A program made the position numbers and the translations under genes. The notes beneath the pieces are model-generated. The model searched no databases. It worked only from the letters and a program-made list of their open reading frames with translations, and was not told the origin of the DNA. A stretch of 64,000 bases of DNA, from positions 744,992-808,991 of the forward strand of contig NZ_CP132333.1 of the NCBI RefSeq assembly GCF_030758935.1, read 5' to 3'. This document shows positions 24,924 to 37,099 of the stretch, piece after piece; the first letter of the stretch is position 1, and each line of letters starts with the position of its first letter. Source of the DNA: Geothrix sp. PMB-07. Its GTDB lineage: Bacteria; Acidobacteriota; Holophagae; Holophagales; Holophagaceae.

Positions 24924-25394
24924 ATGCCCAAGCACGTGCTCATGAAGCTCGAGAAGGAACTCAAGGACATCAAGCAGGCGCTCCTGGTGGAGATTCCCCA
25001 GGAGATCGCCCGGGCGGCGGGCCAAGGCGACCTGTCGGAGAATGCCGAATACGAGCAGGCCCTGGCCAAGCGGGACATGTTCCAGAACAAGCTCGTCACG
25101 CTGGAAAAGCGCATCTCCGAGGTGGCCAGCCTGGACATCAGCCGCCTGCCCAAGACCCGGGCGGCCTACGGGTCCAAAGTCACGATCCTCGACCTGGATT
25201 CCGAGGAGGAGTTCACCTACACGCTGGTTCTCCCGGAGGAACTGGATGGGCACCCTCAGCATCTCAGCATCAGTTCCCCCATCGGCATGGCGCTGGTGGG
25301 CCAGGAAGAGGGCAATGAAGTGCGCGTCCAGATCCCAGCCGGGGCTAGGCGTTTCGAGATCCTGGAACTCAAGACCATTCACGATGTAGCCTAG
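24924..25394 (+). CDS. greA: Transcription elongation factor GreA
   Basis: 156 residues. The N-terminal coiled coil carries the GreA signature [17 protein letters not shown], whose acidic tip reaches into the RNA polymerase secondary channel to stimulate transcript cleavage. The C-terminal FKBP-like domain shows [19 protein letters not shown] and [25 protein letters not shown]. Length is typical (about 158). It lies 25 bp before clpX, so the two are probably cotranscribed, a less usual pairing than clpP-clpX. Confidence 0.93.
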   Translation: MPKHVLMKLEKELKDIKQALLVEIPQEIARAAGQGDLSENAEYEQALAKRDMFQNKLVTLEKRISEVASLDISRLPKTRAAYGSKVTILDLDSEEEFTYTLVLPEELDGHPQHLSISSPIGMALVGQEEGNEVRVQIPAGARRFEILELKTIHDVA

Positions 25395-25419
25395 TCCGTC
25401 CCCAGGAGGGGAAGCTGAA

Positions 25420-26664
25420 ATGAACAAGTACAAGCGTGAGCAGAAATGCTCCTTCTGCGGCAAGGAACCCCACGAGGTGGAGCAGCTCCTTGCGGGCCCC
25501 GAAGCCTTCATCTGCAATGAGTGCCTGGAGGCCGGCCAGCTGCAGCTGCGCATGAGCCGCCAGGGCAAGCCCCTGGGCAAGCATGAGGCCCGCCTCAGCC
25601 GCCCCAAGGAGATCAAGGCCTTCCTGGATGACTACGTCATCGGCCAGGAATCGGCCAAGAAGCGCCTGAGCGTGGCCGTGTACAACCACTACAAGCGCAT
25701 CCTCACACCCCGCAAAGCCCTGGGCGCCACGGAAGTCGAGCTGTCCAAGAGCAACATCCTGCTGCTGGGCCCCACCGGCACGGGCAAGACCCTGCTGGCC
25801 CAGACCCTGGCGCGCTTCCTGGATGTGCCCCTGGCCATGGCCGACGCCACCACGCTGACCGAAGCCGGCTACGTGGGCGAGGATGTGGAGAACATCCTCA
25901 CCAAGCTGCTGCAGGCCGCCAACTATGACGTGGAGCGGGCCCAGCGCGGCATCGTCTTCATCGACGAGATCGACAAGGTGGGCCGCAAGAGCGAGAACCC
26001 CAGCATCACCCGCGATGTGAGCGGCGAGGGCGTGCAGCAGGCCCTGCTGAAGCTGGTGGAAGGCACCGTGGCCAACGTGCCGCCCCAGGGCGGGCGCAAG
26101 CATCCGCACCAGGAATTCATCCAGCTGGACACCAGCAACATCCTGTTCATCTGCGGCGGCGCCTTCGTGGGCATCGAAGACATCATCAAGCAGCGCATCC
26201 GCGCCAAGGCCGTGGGTTTCGGCTCCACACCCTCGTCGAAAGAGGACAAGGAGAACCTGCTGCGCCTGGTGGAGCCCGAGGACATCATCAAGTTCGGCCT
26301 CATCCCCGAGCTGGTGGGCCGCCTCCCCGTGGTGGCGGGCCTCTCGCCCCTGGACCGCGAAGCGCTCGTCGCCATCCTCACCCAGCCGAAGAATGCCATC
26401 ACCAAGCAGTTCGTGAAGCTCTTCGACATGGATGATGTGGATCTGAGCTTCGAGGAGGGGGCCATCGATGCCATCGCCGAGCAGGCCCTCACCCGCAAGC
26501 TGGGCGCCCGCGGGCTGCGCAGCCTGGTCGAGCAGATCCTCCTCGAGCCCATGTACGAGCTGCCTTCGGACAAGCGGACCACCCGCGAGACGCTGCGCAT
26601 CACCCGCCAGAAGGTGGAAGAGGTGATGGGCCTGCCCTCGCAGCCCATCTCGGCTGCGGGCTGA
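25420..26664 (+). CDS. clpX: ATP-dependent Clp protease ATP-binding subunit ClpX
   Basis: 414 residues. The N-terminal zinc-binding domain has Cys10, Cys13, Cys32 and Cys35 (CSFC...CNEC). The AAA+ domain carries Walker A GPTGTGKT at 117-124, the [16 protein letters not shown] pore region and Walker B FIDEIDK. ClpX-specific stretches include [19 protein letters not shown] and ELVGRLPVV. It unfolds substrates and delivers them to ClpP, or acts as a chaperone. AGGAGG sits ahead of the ATG. No clpP or tig gene precedes it; greA is upstream and lon follows after a 154-bp gap holding a large inverted repeat. Confidence 0.97.
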   Translation: MNKYKREQKCSFCGKEPHEVEQLLAGPEAFICNECLEAGQLQLRMSRQGKPLGKHEARLSRPKEIKAFLDDYVIGQESAKKRLSVAVYNHYKRILTPRKALGATEVELSKSNILLLGPTGTGKTLLAQTLARFLDVPLAMADATTLTEAGYVGEDVENILTKLLQAANYDVERAQRGIVFIDEIDKVGRKSENPSITRDVSGEGVQQALLKLVEGTVANVPPQGGRKHPHQEFIQLDTSNILFICGGAFVGIEDIIKQRIRAKAVGFGSTPSSKEDKENLLRLVEPEDIIKFGLIPELVGRLPVVAGLSPLDREALVAILTQPKNAITKQFVKLFDMDDVDLSFEEGAIDAIAEQALTRKLGARGLRSLVEQILLEPMYELPSDKRTTRETLRITRQKVEEVMGLPSQPISAAG

Positions 26665-26676
26665 GCCTCAAGAACG

Positions 26677-26795
26677 GATTCACCACGGAGACACGGAGAT
26701 CACTGAGGCATTCACGGAGCGCATAATGGTTCAGATGGATGATCCGCTGTTCTCCGTGTTTTTTCTCCGTGCCCTCCGTGTCTCCGTGGTGAATC
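26677..26795. repeat. Type B interspersed inverted repeat between clpX and lon
   Basis: The 22-bp arms at 26677-26698 (GATTCACCACGGAGACACGG...) and 26774-26795 are perfect reverse complements around a 75-bp spacer. The arm contains an 8-base word CACGGAGA in tandem. A T-run (TTTTTT) follows the right arm at 26796. The RNA would form a long stem in any clpX-lon transcript. Confidence 0.88.
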
Positions 26796-26818
26796 TTTTT
26801 TCTCTGTAGGACGCCTTC

Positions 26819-29263
<2,445 letters not shown>

Positions 29264-29324
29264 GGGTGAACCGTTAGGGCTGATCGGCTTCCGGTGATCG
29301 GCTGACAGCTGATAGCCTGGATCC

Positions 29325-29525
29325 ATGCGTTTCCTTTCCAGCCACGTCATCCACTTCATCCTCATGGGCCTCGGCATCGCCGTGGTGCTGGGCCTGCTGC
29401 ACCCGACCACCAAGCCGGAGCGGACGCGCGCCTCCATCCTGAAACACACGGCAGGACTCATCGGCATCGGCCTGGTTCTGGCCTGGCTGATGTACCTGCT
29501 GCCGCGCCATCCGGTGCGCTTCTAA
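29325..29525 (+). CDS. Small membrane protein of unknown function
   Basis: 66 residues with two hydrophobic helices (about 8-25 and 43-59) joined by a basic loop (HPTTKPERTRASILKHTAG). There is no recognised domain. The gene lies 61 bp downstream of lon, where the gap contains imperfect repeats of GATCGGCT and GCTGA. The ribosome site is weak. It is kept as a probable gene because the hydrophobic pattern is clean and it fills the space between lon and a type A repeat. Confidence 0.55.
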   Translation: MRFLSSHVIHFILMGLGIAVVLGLLHPTTKPERTRASILKHTAGLIGIGLVLAWLMYLLPRHPVRF

Positions 29526-29544
29526 CCCCCCGTCAATTGCTTTT

Positions 29545-29643
29545 GCCACGGATGAACACGGATGAACACGGATTTGGGCTCACAAGGCGGCATGGCCCTT
29601 CTGCTCCATTCCACCCACGTTCACCGGAGTTCATCTGCGGCTA
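29545..29643. repeat. Type A interspersed inverted repeat, degenerate copy
   Basis: The left arm at 29545-29573 is built from GCCACG plus two GATGAACACG words. The right arm (29616-29641, ending TTCATCTGCGGC) matches its reverse complement at roughly three quarters of positions. It lies directly before the BrkB-type gene start at 29651. Confidence 0.75.
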
Positions 29644-29650
29644 AACCCAG

Positions 29651-30628
29651 ATGGTCAGCGGTGGTGCGCTGATGGTGGAGAAGGTCCTCGGCCTCTGGGC
29701 CCGGCTTGAGGCGGGCTGGGAAAAGGCCTGGCAGATCGCTGCCGACCTCTGGCACGAGATCGCCCGCACAGTGCCTCCGGTGGGACGTTTCGGGAATTTT
29801 GTGGTCGAGGTGTTCGGCAAGTACCACAAGGACGACTGCCTGAGCTATGCGGCGGGCTTGAGCTTCTGGCTCATCGTGAGCCTGGTGCCGCTGTCCACGC
29901 TGCTGTTCAAACTGCTGGGCGCCATCCTGGGCGGCCGGGCCTTCGGGCCGGGAACCCTGAAAACCCTGCAGGAGATCGTGCCCTACCTGCCCAAGGAATT
30001 CGTCTACGATGCCGTGGCCAACAGCCAGAAGATCGGCGGCATGGGCCTTTCCTGGGTGGTGCTGCTCTTCGGCAGCTACTGGGGTGTCAGCCAGCTGGAC
30101 ACGAGCCTGGCCCACGTCTTCGGCCTGCGCATCAAGAAGCACCGGCAGACGCGCAAGAACCACCTGCTGCGCCAAGTCATCTTCCTGGTGGGCGGTGTCC
30201 TTGTGGCGGTGCTCTTCCTGGCCATTCTTCTGGGCGGTGCGCTGCGCAACCTGCTGCCGGCCCGGCAGACGGATTTCCTGCCCTACCTCGGGCCGCTCAT
30301 CGGTCTGGTGGTCATGACCATGGTGCTGCAGCACCTCCCGCGGCTGCACGTGAAGTTCCGCCACGCCTTCCTCGGCGCGGGCGTGTCCACAGCGCTGTGG
30401 TGGCTCGCCAAGTGGGGCTTCGGCGTCTACCTGCGGCACACCCTCACCTGGGGCATCATGTACGGTTCTCTGCTGGGCATCGTGGCGGGGCTCACCTTCC
30501 TCTACTACAGCTGCGCCATCCTGCTGCTGGGCGCCGAAATCACCGCCGCGTTCTACCGGCATGAAACGGGGGCCACCACGGTGCCCTCCTGGCTGCGAGT
30601 GAAGGCTGGCGATCCGCCGAAACCCTAG
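29651..30628 (+). CDS. YihY/BrkB-family inner-membrane protein
   Basis: 325 residues with six predicted helices. The family hallmark near the start is DDCLSYAAGLSFWLIVSLVPLSTLLFKLLG. Later segments (VLLFGSYWGVSQLDTSLAHVFGL, WWLAKWGFGVYLRHTLTWGIMYGSLLGIVAGLTFLYYSCAILLLGAEITAAF) match the YihY/BrkB C-terminal core. The biochemical role of the family is unsettled; earlier annotation as ribonuclease BN was withdrawn. The start is uncertain: ATG 29651 has no ribosome site and abuts a repeat, whereas ATG 29672 has GGTGG 7 bp upstream. The gene is convergent with the ATP-grasp gene, overlapping it by 4 bp at the stops. Confidence 0.88.
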   Translation: MVSGGALMVEKVLGLWARLEAGWEKAWQIAADLWHEIARTVPPVGRFGNFVVEVFGKYHKDDCLSYAAGLSFWLIVSLVPLSTLLFKLLGAILGGRAFGPGTLKTLQEIVPYLPKEFVYDAVANSQKIGGMGLSWVVLLFGSYWGVSQLDTSLAHVFGLRIKKHRQTRKNHLLRQVIFLVGGVLVAVLFLAILLGGALRNLLPARQTDFLPYLGPLIGLVVMTMVLQHLPRLHVKFRHAFLGAGVSTALWWLAKWGFGVYLRHTLTWGIMYGSLLGIVAGLTFLYYSCAILLLGAEITAAFYRHETGATTVPSWLRVKAGDPPKP

Positions 30629-31677
30629 CGCCGCGCTCCCGTGAATTGATCCAGGATCTTCGCGAAGGTGGGGTGACGGCGATAGCCGCCGTAGGCGATC
30701 TCCTGTCCGCCCATGTGGTACCACGTGTTGCCCTCGATAAGGGTGGGGCCGTCGGCCTGAATGGCCACATCCCAGCCCACCAGGCGGTTCGTGGGAGTCA
30801 CGGCCGCCGCCCGGGTGACCAGGGCCTTGGCCTCCTCGAAATGAGGAACCTGGATGCCCTCGAACCGCACGCCGGAGAAGGGGTGGGCCTCCAGCGTGTG
30901 GCCGCCGAATTCCAGCAGGCGATTGCCCTTGGTTTTGAGTCTCCCCGTCTGGAAATCGATGCCCACAAAACAGCCACCGGCGCATGAGTTGTCCACGTAG
31001 CGCCCGTCAGATCCGAACCGCATGAAGGCGGAAAGGGGCTCCACCCGGCCATCGTCGTGGACGAAGGTATCCATGCGGACCGTATTGATGCAATGGGGGT
31101 ATATGGCGCTTATGGCGGGATGTTGGCTCAGGGTTTCCTGGAACACGCAGGAATTGCGAATCAAACTCTGGTGGATCGTCTGCATTCGCAGGTTGTCCTC
31201 CAGGGTCTCTGCGGTGATGCGGATGGCGCCATCGCCATGGGTGCCGTGGCGCAACTTGACAAAGATGCAGCCCTCCGTCGTTTTGGCGAGGGTAGCGCGC
31301 ACCACCTGCTCGAATGACTCGATGTTTGCGATGCTGATGGCCACCCCATCGTGGTACGTGGCTCCACAGTTGTAACCGAGCAGCCTTGGAACGCGGATGC
31401 CGGCCTGGCCGAACAGCAACTGGAAGAACAGCTTGTCATCGAGCATCTGGTTATCGGAGGCGGAGGTCATGGCTCTGTGCAAGCGATTAATGCGGCGATT
31501 TCCGCTGTAATCGAGTGGGTTGCCCACCGACCGGCGGTAGAGGCATCGACTGAAGTAGTGCATGGGCAGTTCCCGTTCCTGCCAGGCGGCGTGGGCCAGT
31601 TCATAGCCGATCTGCAAGAGTGGCTTGCGCTCCGGGTCGGACCAGAAGGCACGTAACTTGGTGGCGACATTTTCCAT
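30625..31677 (-). CDS. Sugar-transfer-associated ATP-grasp family protein
   Basis: 350 residues from the ATG at 31677 (MENVATKLRAF), with AGAGG about 5 bp upstream; the longer open frame upstream is a shadow of the divergent gene. ATP-grasp features include FVKLRHGTHGDGAIRI, TVRMDTFVHDDGRVEPLSAFMRFGSDGRYVDNSCAGGCFVGID, VGWDVAIQADGPTLIEGNTWYHMGG. This is the layout of the 'sugar-transfer associated ATP-grasp' family, often found in polysaccharide loci. Such enzymes ligate a carboxylate to an amine or thiol using ATP; no specific substrate is known. No glycosyltransferase is nearby, so its partner is not evident here. Confidence 0.72.
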   Translation of the reverse strand: MENVATKLRAFWSDPERKPLLQIGYELAHAAWQERELPMHYFSRCLYRRSVGNPLDYSGNRRINRLHRAMTSASDNQMLDDKLFFQLLFGQAGIRVPRLLGYNCGATYHDGVAISIANIESFEQVVRATLAKTTEGCIFVKLRHGTHGDGAIRITAETLEDNLRMQTIHQSLIRNSCVFQETLSQHPAISAIYPHCINTVRMDTFVHDDGRVEPLSAFMRFGSDGRYVDNSCAGGCFVGIDFQTGRLKTKGNRLLEFGGHTLEAHPFSGVRFEGIQVPHFEEAKALVTRAAAVTPTNRLVGWDVAIQADGPTLIEGNTWYHMGGQEIAYGGYRRHPTFAKILDQFTGARR

Positions 31678-31809
31678 CTGGGCCTCTTGTGAGGGAGTGT
31701 GATCTCGGGGGCAAGTTCCGTCAATGCAGATGGGGCGATGTATTCTGATGCTGCTAACGGTGAGCTGGATCGCGATGGCGTGGATCCGCCGGCGCACCCA
31801 GGAGACATC

Positions 31810-32685
31810 ATGTTCATGGCGATGGTTCTGCGATCCCTGCTGCTGGCTTCGGCCGCGGTTTCCCTGGCGGCCCAGCCGCCCCAGCGGATGCTGCTGCTGG
31901 CGAGCACCATTGGTCCCATCGAATCGGGCATCGTGGATCGGTTGGAAGAGCGCTTCGAGCAAGACACCGGCATCCGGGTGCGGCACGTGGGCGCGGGCAC
32001 CGGCGCCGCCCTTGATCTGGCGCGGCAGGGCAGCATCGATCTGTTGCTGGTACACGCGAAATCGCTGGAGGATGCCTTCGTGAAGGAGGGCTTCGGCACC
32101 GAGCGCGTGCCGCTCATGTACAACGATTTCGTGATCGTGGGGCCTGGCAACGACCCGGCGGGCATCCGGGGCCGGAAGACCGCTGCCGAGGCGCTACGCG
32201 CCATCCTGGAGAAAGGATCGGCCTTCGTGAGCCGGGGGGACAAGTCGGGCACGCACATGGCGGAACTGGGCCTGTGGGCCAAGGCTGGCCTGGATCCCTC
32301 GGGGCCCGGATACCAGGTGTTCGCCAAGGGCAGCGAGGGCAATACCGCCACCCTGTTGCACACGGATCAACTCGGGGCTTACACGGTGATTGATCGGGCC
32401 TCCTTCTTCGGCCTTCGCGGCCGTCTCAAACTGCAGATCCTGTTGGAGGGGGATGAGGCCCTGCTGAACCACATCTCGCTCATTCCCGTGAACCCGGCGC
32501 GGTTCCCCAACATCCACCACCGGGAAGCCGAGGCCTTCGTCACCTGGCTGACGGATCCGGCAAAGGGGCAGAAGGTCATCGCCATTTTCGGTGATGACAC
32601 TTATGGCTCAGCGTTATTTAAGCCAGAAGCGCGAACCTTGAGAGGGATGCGAACGGCCCAGGAATCCCCTCGCCGGGTTCGTTGA
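31810..32685 (+). CDS. TupA-like tungstate/molybdate-type substrate-binding protein
   Basis: 291 residues from the ATG at 31810 (GGAG 5 bp upstream). A signal peptide spans about 1-22 ([12 protein letters not shown]). The mature part shows the TupA pattern: [91 protein letters not shown]. These proteins bind tungstate or related oxyanions in the periplasm for an ABC importer. No permease (TupB) or ATPase (TupC) gene is adjacent, so it is an orphan here, perhaps acting with a remote transporter. It is divergent from the ATP-grasp gene across 132 bp. Confidence 0.8.
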   Translation: MFMAMVLRSLLLASAAVSLAAQPPQRMLLLASTIGPIESGIVDRLEERFEQDTGIRVRHVGAGTGAALDLARQGSIDLLLVHAKSLEDAFVKEGFGTERVPLMYNDFVIVGPGNDPAGIRGRKTAAEALRAILEKGSAFVSRGDKSGTHMAELGLWAKAGLDPSGPGYQVFAKGSEGNTATLLHTDQLGAYTVIDRASFFGLRGRLKLQILLEGDEALLNHISLIPVNPARFPNIHHREAEAFVTWLTDPAKGQKVIAIFGDDTYGSALFKPEARTLRGMRTAQESPRRVR

Positions 32686-32770
32686 ACCGCACCCGGCCAT
32701 GGAATTCCATCCCGGGGATATTGTCATGGGTGGATGGGGCTGGAATGCTGGAATTCTTGGGAGTCCAGCG

Positions 32771-34768
32771 ATGTCATCCATGACTTTCCAGCGACGGATC
32801 ATGCTCTGGATTGGGGTTTCCCTGACCTTGCTGATGGGGGCCACGATCGTGGCCTTTTCATTGCAGACCCACCGCAACACGCGGGAACAGATCCTGGGCG
32901 ATGTGTCCTCCCTGGTGACCCTGCGCGCAGCGGAAGGCCGGGATTTTTTCAAGGAGCGCGGGCGGGTGCCGGAAGTGGTGCTCAGTGATCCCTTCTTCCA
33001 GGCCTGGGTGCGCTCCTACACGCGGCGGGATGGCGATCTCAAGGGCTTCGCGCCCGTGCAGCAGCGGCTGAAATCCCTGTTGAGGGACACCACCCTCAAA
33101 TCCATCTTTTTCGCTTCGGCCGCCACGGGCGAGTATTTCTCGGACACGGGCCGTCTGAACTCGGTCACGAAGGATGGCAAGACCACGGCCTATGACGCCC
33201 GGGTGCGCCCTTGGTGGGGGGACGCGGTCAAGAAGGGGCAACTCTACGTGCTGCCGCCGGTGGTGGATGTGCGGGGCGACATTTCCGCGCCCATCCAGAT
33301 GCCCGTGCTGCTGCAGGAAGGCCCTCTGCTTGGTGTGGGAGGCGTCGACCTGAGTTTGCAGACCCTGGCCGAAATGGTGCGCACCATCCGCTACAAGGAT
33401 CAGGGCTTCGCTTTCCTCGCCGACCAGGATGGCAACGTGGTGTCCATGCCGATGCCGGGCGCAGAGATTCCGATGAGTACGCCCCTGAAGACGCTGGATT
33501 CCCGGTTGCCGGATACGCAGGGATTCGGAGCCCTGGCCGCGGCCCTGCCAAGGGAAGGGGCGCGCATCACCCCGATCCGGGTGCGGGGAGAGTCCCAGTG
33601 GGCGGTTGTGGTTCCCATCAGCGCCGAAAAGCCCCAGATGCATTGGTATATGGGATTGGTGCTGCCCAGCGCGGTGGTGGAGGCCCCCGCCCGCCAGGCG
33701 ACCCTTGCCGCGGCTGCCGTGGGTCTGGGCCTGCTGGTGCTGATGCTGGGGGCCACGTACCTGGCTTCACGGGGCATCGCGCGCCCGCTGCGCCAGGCCT
33801 CAGAAGCCATGGTGGACATCGCCCAGGGAGAGGGCGATCTGACCCGCCGCCTGGCCGCCACCAGTCACGATGAACTGGGTGTTTTGGCCAAGGCCTTCAA
33901 CACCTTCGTGACCCGGCTGCAGGACCTGCTGAGCCAGACCCAGAGCCATGTGGGCACGGTGCTGGGTACCACTCAGCGGGTGTCGGATCTGGGTGTGCAA
34001 CTCCACCGCGAGATGGAGACCGAACGGCGCGACCTCGACACCCAGGCCCAGCTCGCCGGGGCCTTTTCGGATGCGTTCAAGGCCATCCAGGATCACGCCA
34101 GCCAGGCCACGGCCACCGCCACCCAGGCACAGGATTCCTCGAAGATGGGCCTGAATCTGGCCGAGGGCGCCATGACAGACATCGACGCCACCGCGGAAAG
34201 CATCGAGCGCTCCAGCCAGGCCCTGGCGGATCTGGTGGGCGAGGTGGAAGACATTGTCAGCGTGGTGACGGTCATTGAGGGCTTCTCGACCCAGACGCAC
34301 ATGCTGGCGCTCAATGCCGCCATCGAGGCCGCGCATGCCGGCGAGCAGGGCAAGGGCTTTGCCGTGGTGGCTGATGAGGTGCGGATGCTGGCCCAGCGCA
34401 CCGCGGAATCCGTGGCCAAGGTCCAGAGCATCGTGGAGCGCATCCAGGGCGGAGTGGCCATGCTGTCTTCGTCCATGGAGGAAACCCGGCACCGCTCCGA
34501 AGCGAGCGTGGCCAAGACCGATCAGGTGCGCGCCGCCCTCACGGGCATCCACAGCGCGGTAGAGGAAATGCAGCGGCTCAACGGCAGCATCGCCCAGGCC
34601 ACGGAACAGCAGCAGCAGGCCGTGGCTGAATCCCACCACCGCATCCAGGATCTGGCGGGTCTGGCCGACCGCGTGGCCAGGATGGCCGGCGAGCTGGAAG
34701 CGGACAGCGTGGGCCTGCGCGAAGCCTCAGCCGGTCTGGTGAGCGCGGTGCATCAGTTCAAGATCTGA
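32771..34768 (+). CDS. Methyl-accepting chemotaxis protein with dCache sensor
   Basis: 665 residues. TM1 lies near residues 10-33 and TM2 near 300-325. Between them is a periplasmic dCache-type domain ([59 protein letters not shown]). A HAMP domain follows ([42 protein letters not shown]), then a long coiled-coil signalling domain with the hairpin tip [30 protein letters not shown]. It would signal to CheA/CheW and control motility in response to a small ligand. No che genes are close. ATG 32771 has GGGAG upstream; ATG 32780 is an alternative. Confidence 0.93.
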   Translation: MSSMTFQRRIMLWIGVSLTLLMGATIVAFSLQTHRNTREQILGDVSSLVTLRAAEGRDFFKERGRVPEVVLSDPFFQAWVRSYTRRDGDLKGFAPVQQRLKSLLRDTTLKSIFFASAATGEYFSDTGRLNSVTKDGKTTAYDARVRPWWGDAVKKGQLYVLPPVVDVRGDISAPIQMPVLLQEGPLLGVGGVDLSLQTLAEMVRTIRYKDQGFAFLADQDGNVVSMPMPGAEIPMSTPLKTLDSRLPDTQGFGALAAALPREGARITPIRVRGESQWAVVVPISAEKPQMHWYMGLVLPSAVVEAPARQATLAAAAVGLGLLVLMLGATYLASRGIARPLRQASEAMVDIAQGEGDLTRRLAATSHDELGVLAKAFNTFVTRLQDLLSQTQSHVGTVLGTTQRVSDLGVQLHREMETERRDLDTQAQLAGAFSDAFKAIQDHASQATATATQAQDSSKMGLNLAEGAMTDIDATAESIERSSQALADLVGEVEDIVSVVTVIEGFSTQTHMLALNAAIEAAHAGEQGKGFAVVADEVRMLAQRTAESVAKVQSIVERIQGGVAMLSSSMEETRHRSEASVAKTDQVRAALTGIHSAVEEMQRLNGSIAQATEQQQQAVAESHHRIQDLAGLADRVARMAGELEADSVGLREASAGLVSAVHQFKI

Positions 34769-34819
34769 GCTCAAGGCCGACCCAAGACAGGAGCCCTGAG
34801 ACAAGCCCCGAGACAAGCC

Positions 34820-36337
34820 TCAGTCGTCGTCCCGCCCGCGCAGGCTGGCGGGGATGGCGAAACCATCGGCCTTGTACTCGTTGATCTTGTTCCGCACGGT
34901 GCGCAGGGCGATGTCGAGCTGTTCAGCACAGTGGGTGCGGTTGCCCTTGAGGGCGCTCAGGGTGGAGAGCAGCCAGAATCGCTCCAGCTCCGGCAAGCTC
35001 AAACCCAGGGGCAGCACCACGGGCGTTCCCAAGGGCACGCCCACCAGGGGGTTCTGGGGATCGGCGGTGACGGCGCCAGCGGGAGCCGCGGTCTCCTTGC
35101 GGGGTGCCGCAGGCGCCGTGGGAGGGGCCCAGGGCTCGAGGGCGATGGCTTCCGGCGGATCTTCGGGCAGGCCTTCCAGGGCCTCGGCGGGGAGCAGCCA
35201 GCGCAGGTCCTTCTGGCTGAGGCGCCGACCCTGGTTCAGCACCACGCAGCGCTGGATGACGTTCTCCAGTTCGCGGATGTTGCCGGCCCAGGGATGGCGG
35301 GCCAGGGCCGCGAAGAAACTGGGTACCAGCTCAGGCACGGAACGGTCATTCTCGCGGGCGTAGCGCTCGGCGAAGTGGGAGGCCAGCAGGCTGAGGTCGC
35401 CCGGCCGGTCGCGCAGGGGCGGCAGGTCCAGCGGAATGACATTCAGCCGGTAGTAGAGATCCTCCCGGAACCGCCCGGCCTTCACTTCGGCCTGGAGATC
35501 GCGGTTGGTGAGGGCGATGAGGCGCACGTCCACGGCGATGGGACGGGTGCCGCCCAGCCGGTCCACGGTGCGCTCCTGGAGCACCCGCAGCAGCTTGCCC
35601 TGGAGGCCCAGGGGCAGTTCGCCCACCTCGTCCAGCACCAGGGTGCCGCCATCCGCCTGTTCGAAGCGACCCTGCTTCATGCTGGTGGCACCGGTGAAGG
35701 CGCTCTTCTCATAGCCGAACAGCTCGGATTCCAGCAGGTTCTCGGGAATGGCCGCGCAGTTGATGGCCACGAAGGGGCCGCTGCGGCGGGGGCTGGAGCC
35801 GTGGATGAGCTTGGCCAGCAGCTCCTTGCCGGTGCCGCTCTCAGCCTGGATGAGGATGGTGGCGCGGCTGTCCGCGGCGCGGCGTGCCAGGGCCAGGGTT
35901 TCGCCCAGGGCCGGATCCTGGGTGAGGATCACCGGGGCCTCGGCGGCCTCCTCGGCCTTGAGGTGGCCATCGGCCTTCAGGGCCTTGTTCAGAGCGCTGG
36001 TGAGCTCTTCAGGGCTGAAGGGCTTGGACAAGAAATCGAAGGCGCCCAGGCGCATGGCCTCGCGGGCGGATTCCAGGCTGCCGAAAGCCGTGATGAGAAG
36101 CACAGGCAGGCCGGGGTCCACGGCCTTCAGGCGCGCTGTGAGCTGCAAGCCGTCCATGCCGGGCATGCGCAGATCGGTCACCACGGCATCGTAGGCGCCG
36201 GGTCGCACCATCCGCAGGGCTTCCTCGCCGCCCCGGGCCTGTTCTGCGAAAAAGCCGGATCGCTTCAGGCTCATGGCCATGCCGTCCCGCATTCCAGGAT
36301 CGTCGTCCACCACCAGCACCCGAAGGGGAGTCGCCAT
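34820..36337 (-). CDS. Sigma-54-dependent NtrC-family response regulator
   Basis: 505 residues. The receiver domain (1-120) has acidic Asp11-13, phospho-acceptor Asp55 in VVTDLRMPG, and TAF/K signals (LLITAFG, FLSKPF). The AAA+ domain (about 140-375) has Walker A ESGTGKE and Walker B GGTLVLDEVGELP. The sigma-54 contact loop reads SAFTGA rather than the usual GAFTGA (in ELFGYEKSAFTGATS). The C-terminal Fis-type helix-turn-helix (about 455-500) is LKGNRTHCAEQLDIALRTVRNKINEY. A phosphorylated regulator would open sigma-54 promoters. No histidine kinase is adjacent. The gene lies 39 bp downstream of the degenerate AAA+/Fis gene in the same direction. Confidence 0.92.
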   Translation of the reverse strand: MATPLRVLVVDDDPGMRDGMAMSLKRSGFFAEQARGGEEALRMVRPGAYDAVVTDLRMPGMDGLQLTARLKAVDPGLPVLLITAFGSLESAREAMRLGAFDFLSKPFSPEELTSALNKALKADGHLKAEEAAEAPVILTQDPALGETLALARRAADSRATILIQAESGTGKELLAKLIHGSSPRRSGPFVAINCAAIPENLLESELFGYEKSAFTGATSMKQGRFEQADGGTLVLDEVGELPLGLQGKLLRVLQERTVDRLGGTRPIAVDVRLIALTNRDLQAEVKAGRFREDLYYRLNVIPLDLPPLRDRPGDLSLLASHFAERYARENDRSVPELVPSFFAALARHPWAGNIRELENVIQRCVVLNQGRRLSQKDLRWLLPAEALEGLPEDPPEAIALEPWAPPTAPAAPRKETAAPAGAVTADPQNPLVGVPLGTPVVLPLGLSLPELERFWLLSTLSALKGNRTHCAEQLDIALRTVRNKINEYKADGFAIPASLRGRDDD

Positions 36338-36376
36338 AGCTGTGCATCCATACGGCCAGCGCGGCCGCTCCAACTG

Positions 36377-37096
36377 TTATCGGATCTGATGATCCGGACT
36401 GGAGTTTTGTTCAGGGCGGCGCTTGAGCACCCGCTGGGGCAGGTCGCCCGTGGCGGCTTCTCCGCGCACGGGGTCGCCGTGGCGGCGGATGAGCAGGTAG
36501 AGTTGGCGGCGGCTCACGCCCAGGCGCTGGGCGGCTTCCACCCGGTTGCCGTAGGAGCGGCGCAGGGCCTGGTGCAGCAGATGACGTTCCAGTGCGTGCA
36601 GGTTCGTGGCCAGATCCTCGGCTTCGACGGCGAGGGGGCCCTGGGGTTCGGCGGCGGGCAACTGGCCCAGCAGCTTCCAGCGCAGCAGGCGGTTGCGCAG
36701 TTCCCGCAGGTTGCCGGGACAGGGCAGGGTTCCCAGCACGGAGGGCAGCGTTCCCGACAGGCCTTCCTCCTCCGCCAGCGCGGACAACAGGGCGGGAATG
36801 GCCTCGGGATGCTCGTCCAGGCCCGGGAGGCGCAGGCTCAGGCAGGGCAGGTGGCCCGGGGCGCCCACTCGGGCGGCCACGACGCCCCGGGGATGGTCAG
36901 CGAGCCAAGCACTGGTAGCCTCCAGCTCCGAGACCTCCAGGCAGGGCGTTTGGCGCCGCTGGGCCAATTCCGCGGCCAGCAGGGACACGCCAGAGCCCAT
37001 GGGACCGTAGACCCACAGGGCCTCAGGCCGGGCGAGGAGTTCCTCCAGGTGGGCGCCCCATTGGACGTGGCCCGGCAGGAGAACCAGCGGAATCAT
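36377..37096 (-). CDS. Degenerate AAA+/Fis-type DNA-binding protein
   Basis: 239 residues. The C-terminus has a Fis-type helix-turn-helix (LLHQALRRSYGNRVEAAQRLGVSRRQLYLLIRRHG). The N-terminal half looks like a shrunken NtrC AAA+ domain: the Walker A position reads GPMGSGVS (catalytic Lys replaced by Val), and CPGNLRELRNRLLRW corresponds to the sensor-II region WPGNVRELxN. No GAFTGA loop or receiver domain is present. It therefore probably cannot hydrolyse ATP or activate sigma-54, but could bind DNA and modulate the full-length NtrC protein encoded downstream. It starts 4 bp after the HlyIII-type gene's stop codon, so the three genes are likely one operon. Confidence 0.72.
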   Translation of the reverse strand: MIPLVLLPGHVQWGAHLEELLARPEALWVYGPMGSGVSLLAAELAQRRQTPCLEVSELEATSAWLADHPRGVVAARVGAPGHLPCLSLRLPGLDEHPEAIPALLSALAEEEGLSGTLPSVLGTLPCPGNLRELRNRLLRWKLLGQLPAAEPQGPLAVEAEDLATNLHALERHLLHQALRRSYGNRVEAAQRLGVSRRQLYLLIRRHGDPVRGEAATGDLPQRVLKRRPEQNSSPDHQIR

Positions 37097-37099
37097 GCG

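Noticed and set aside
29264..29324. Imperfect GATCGGCT/GCTGA repeats after lon as a separate repeat family
   Set aside because: There are only about three short imperfect units at one site, not enough to claim a family from this window.
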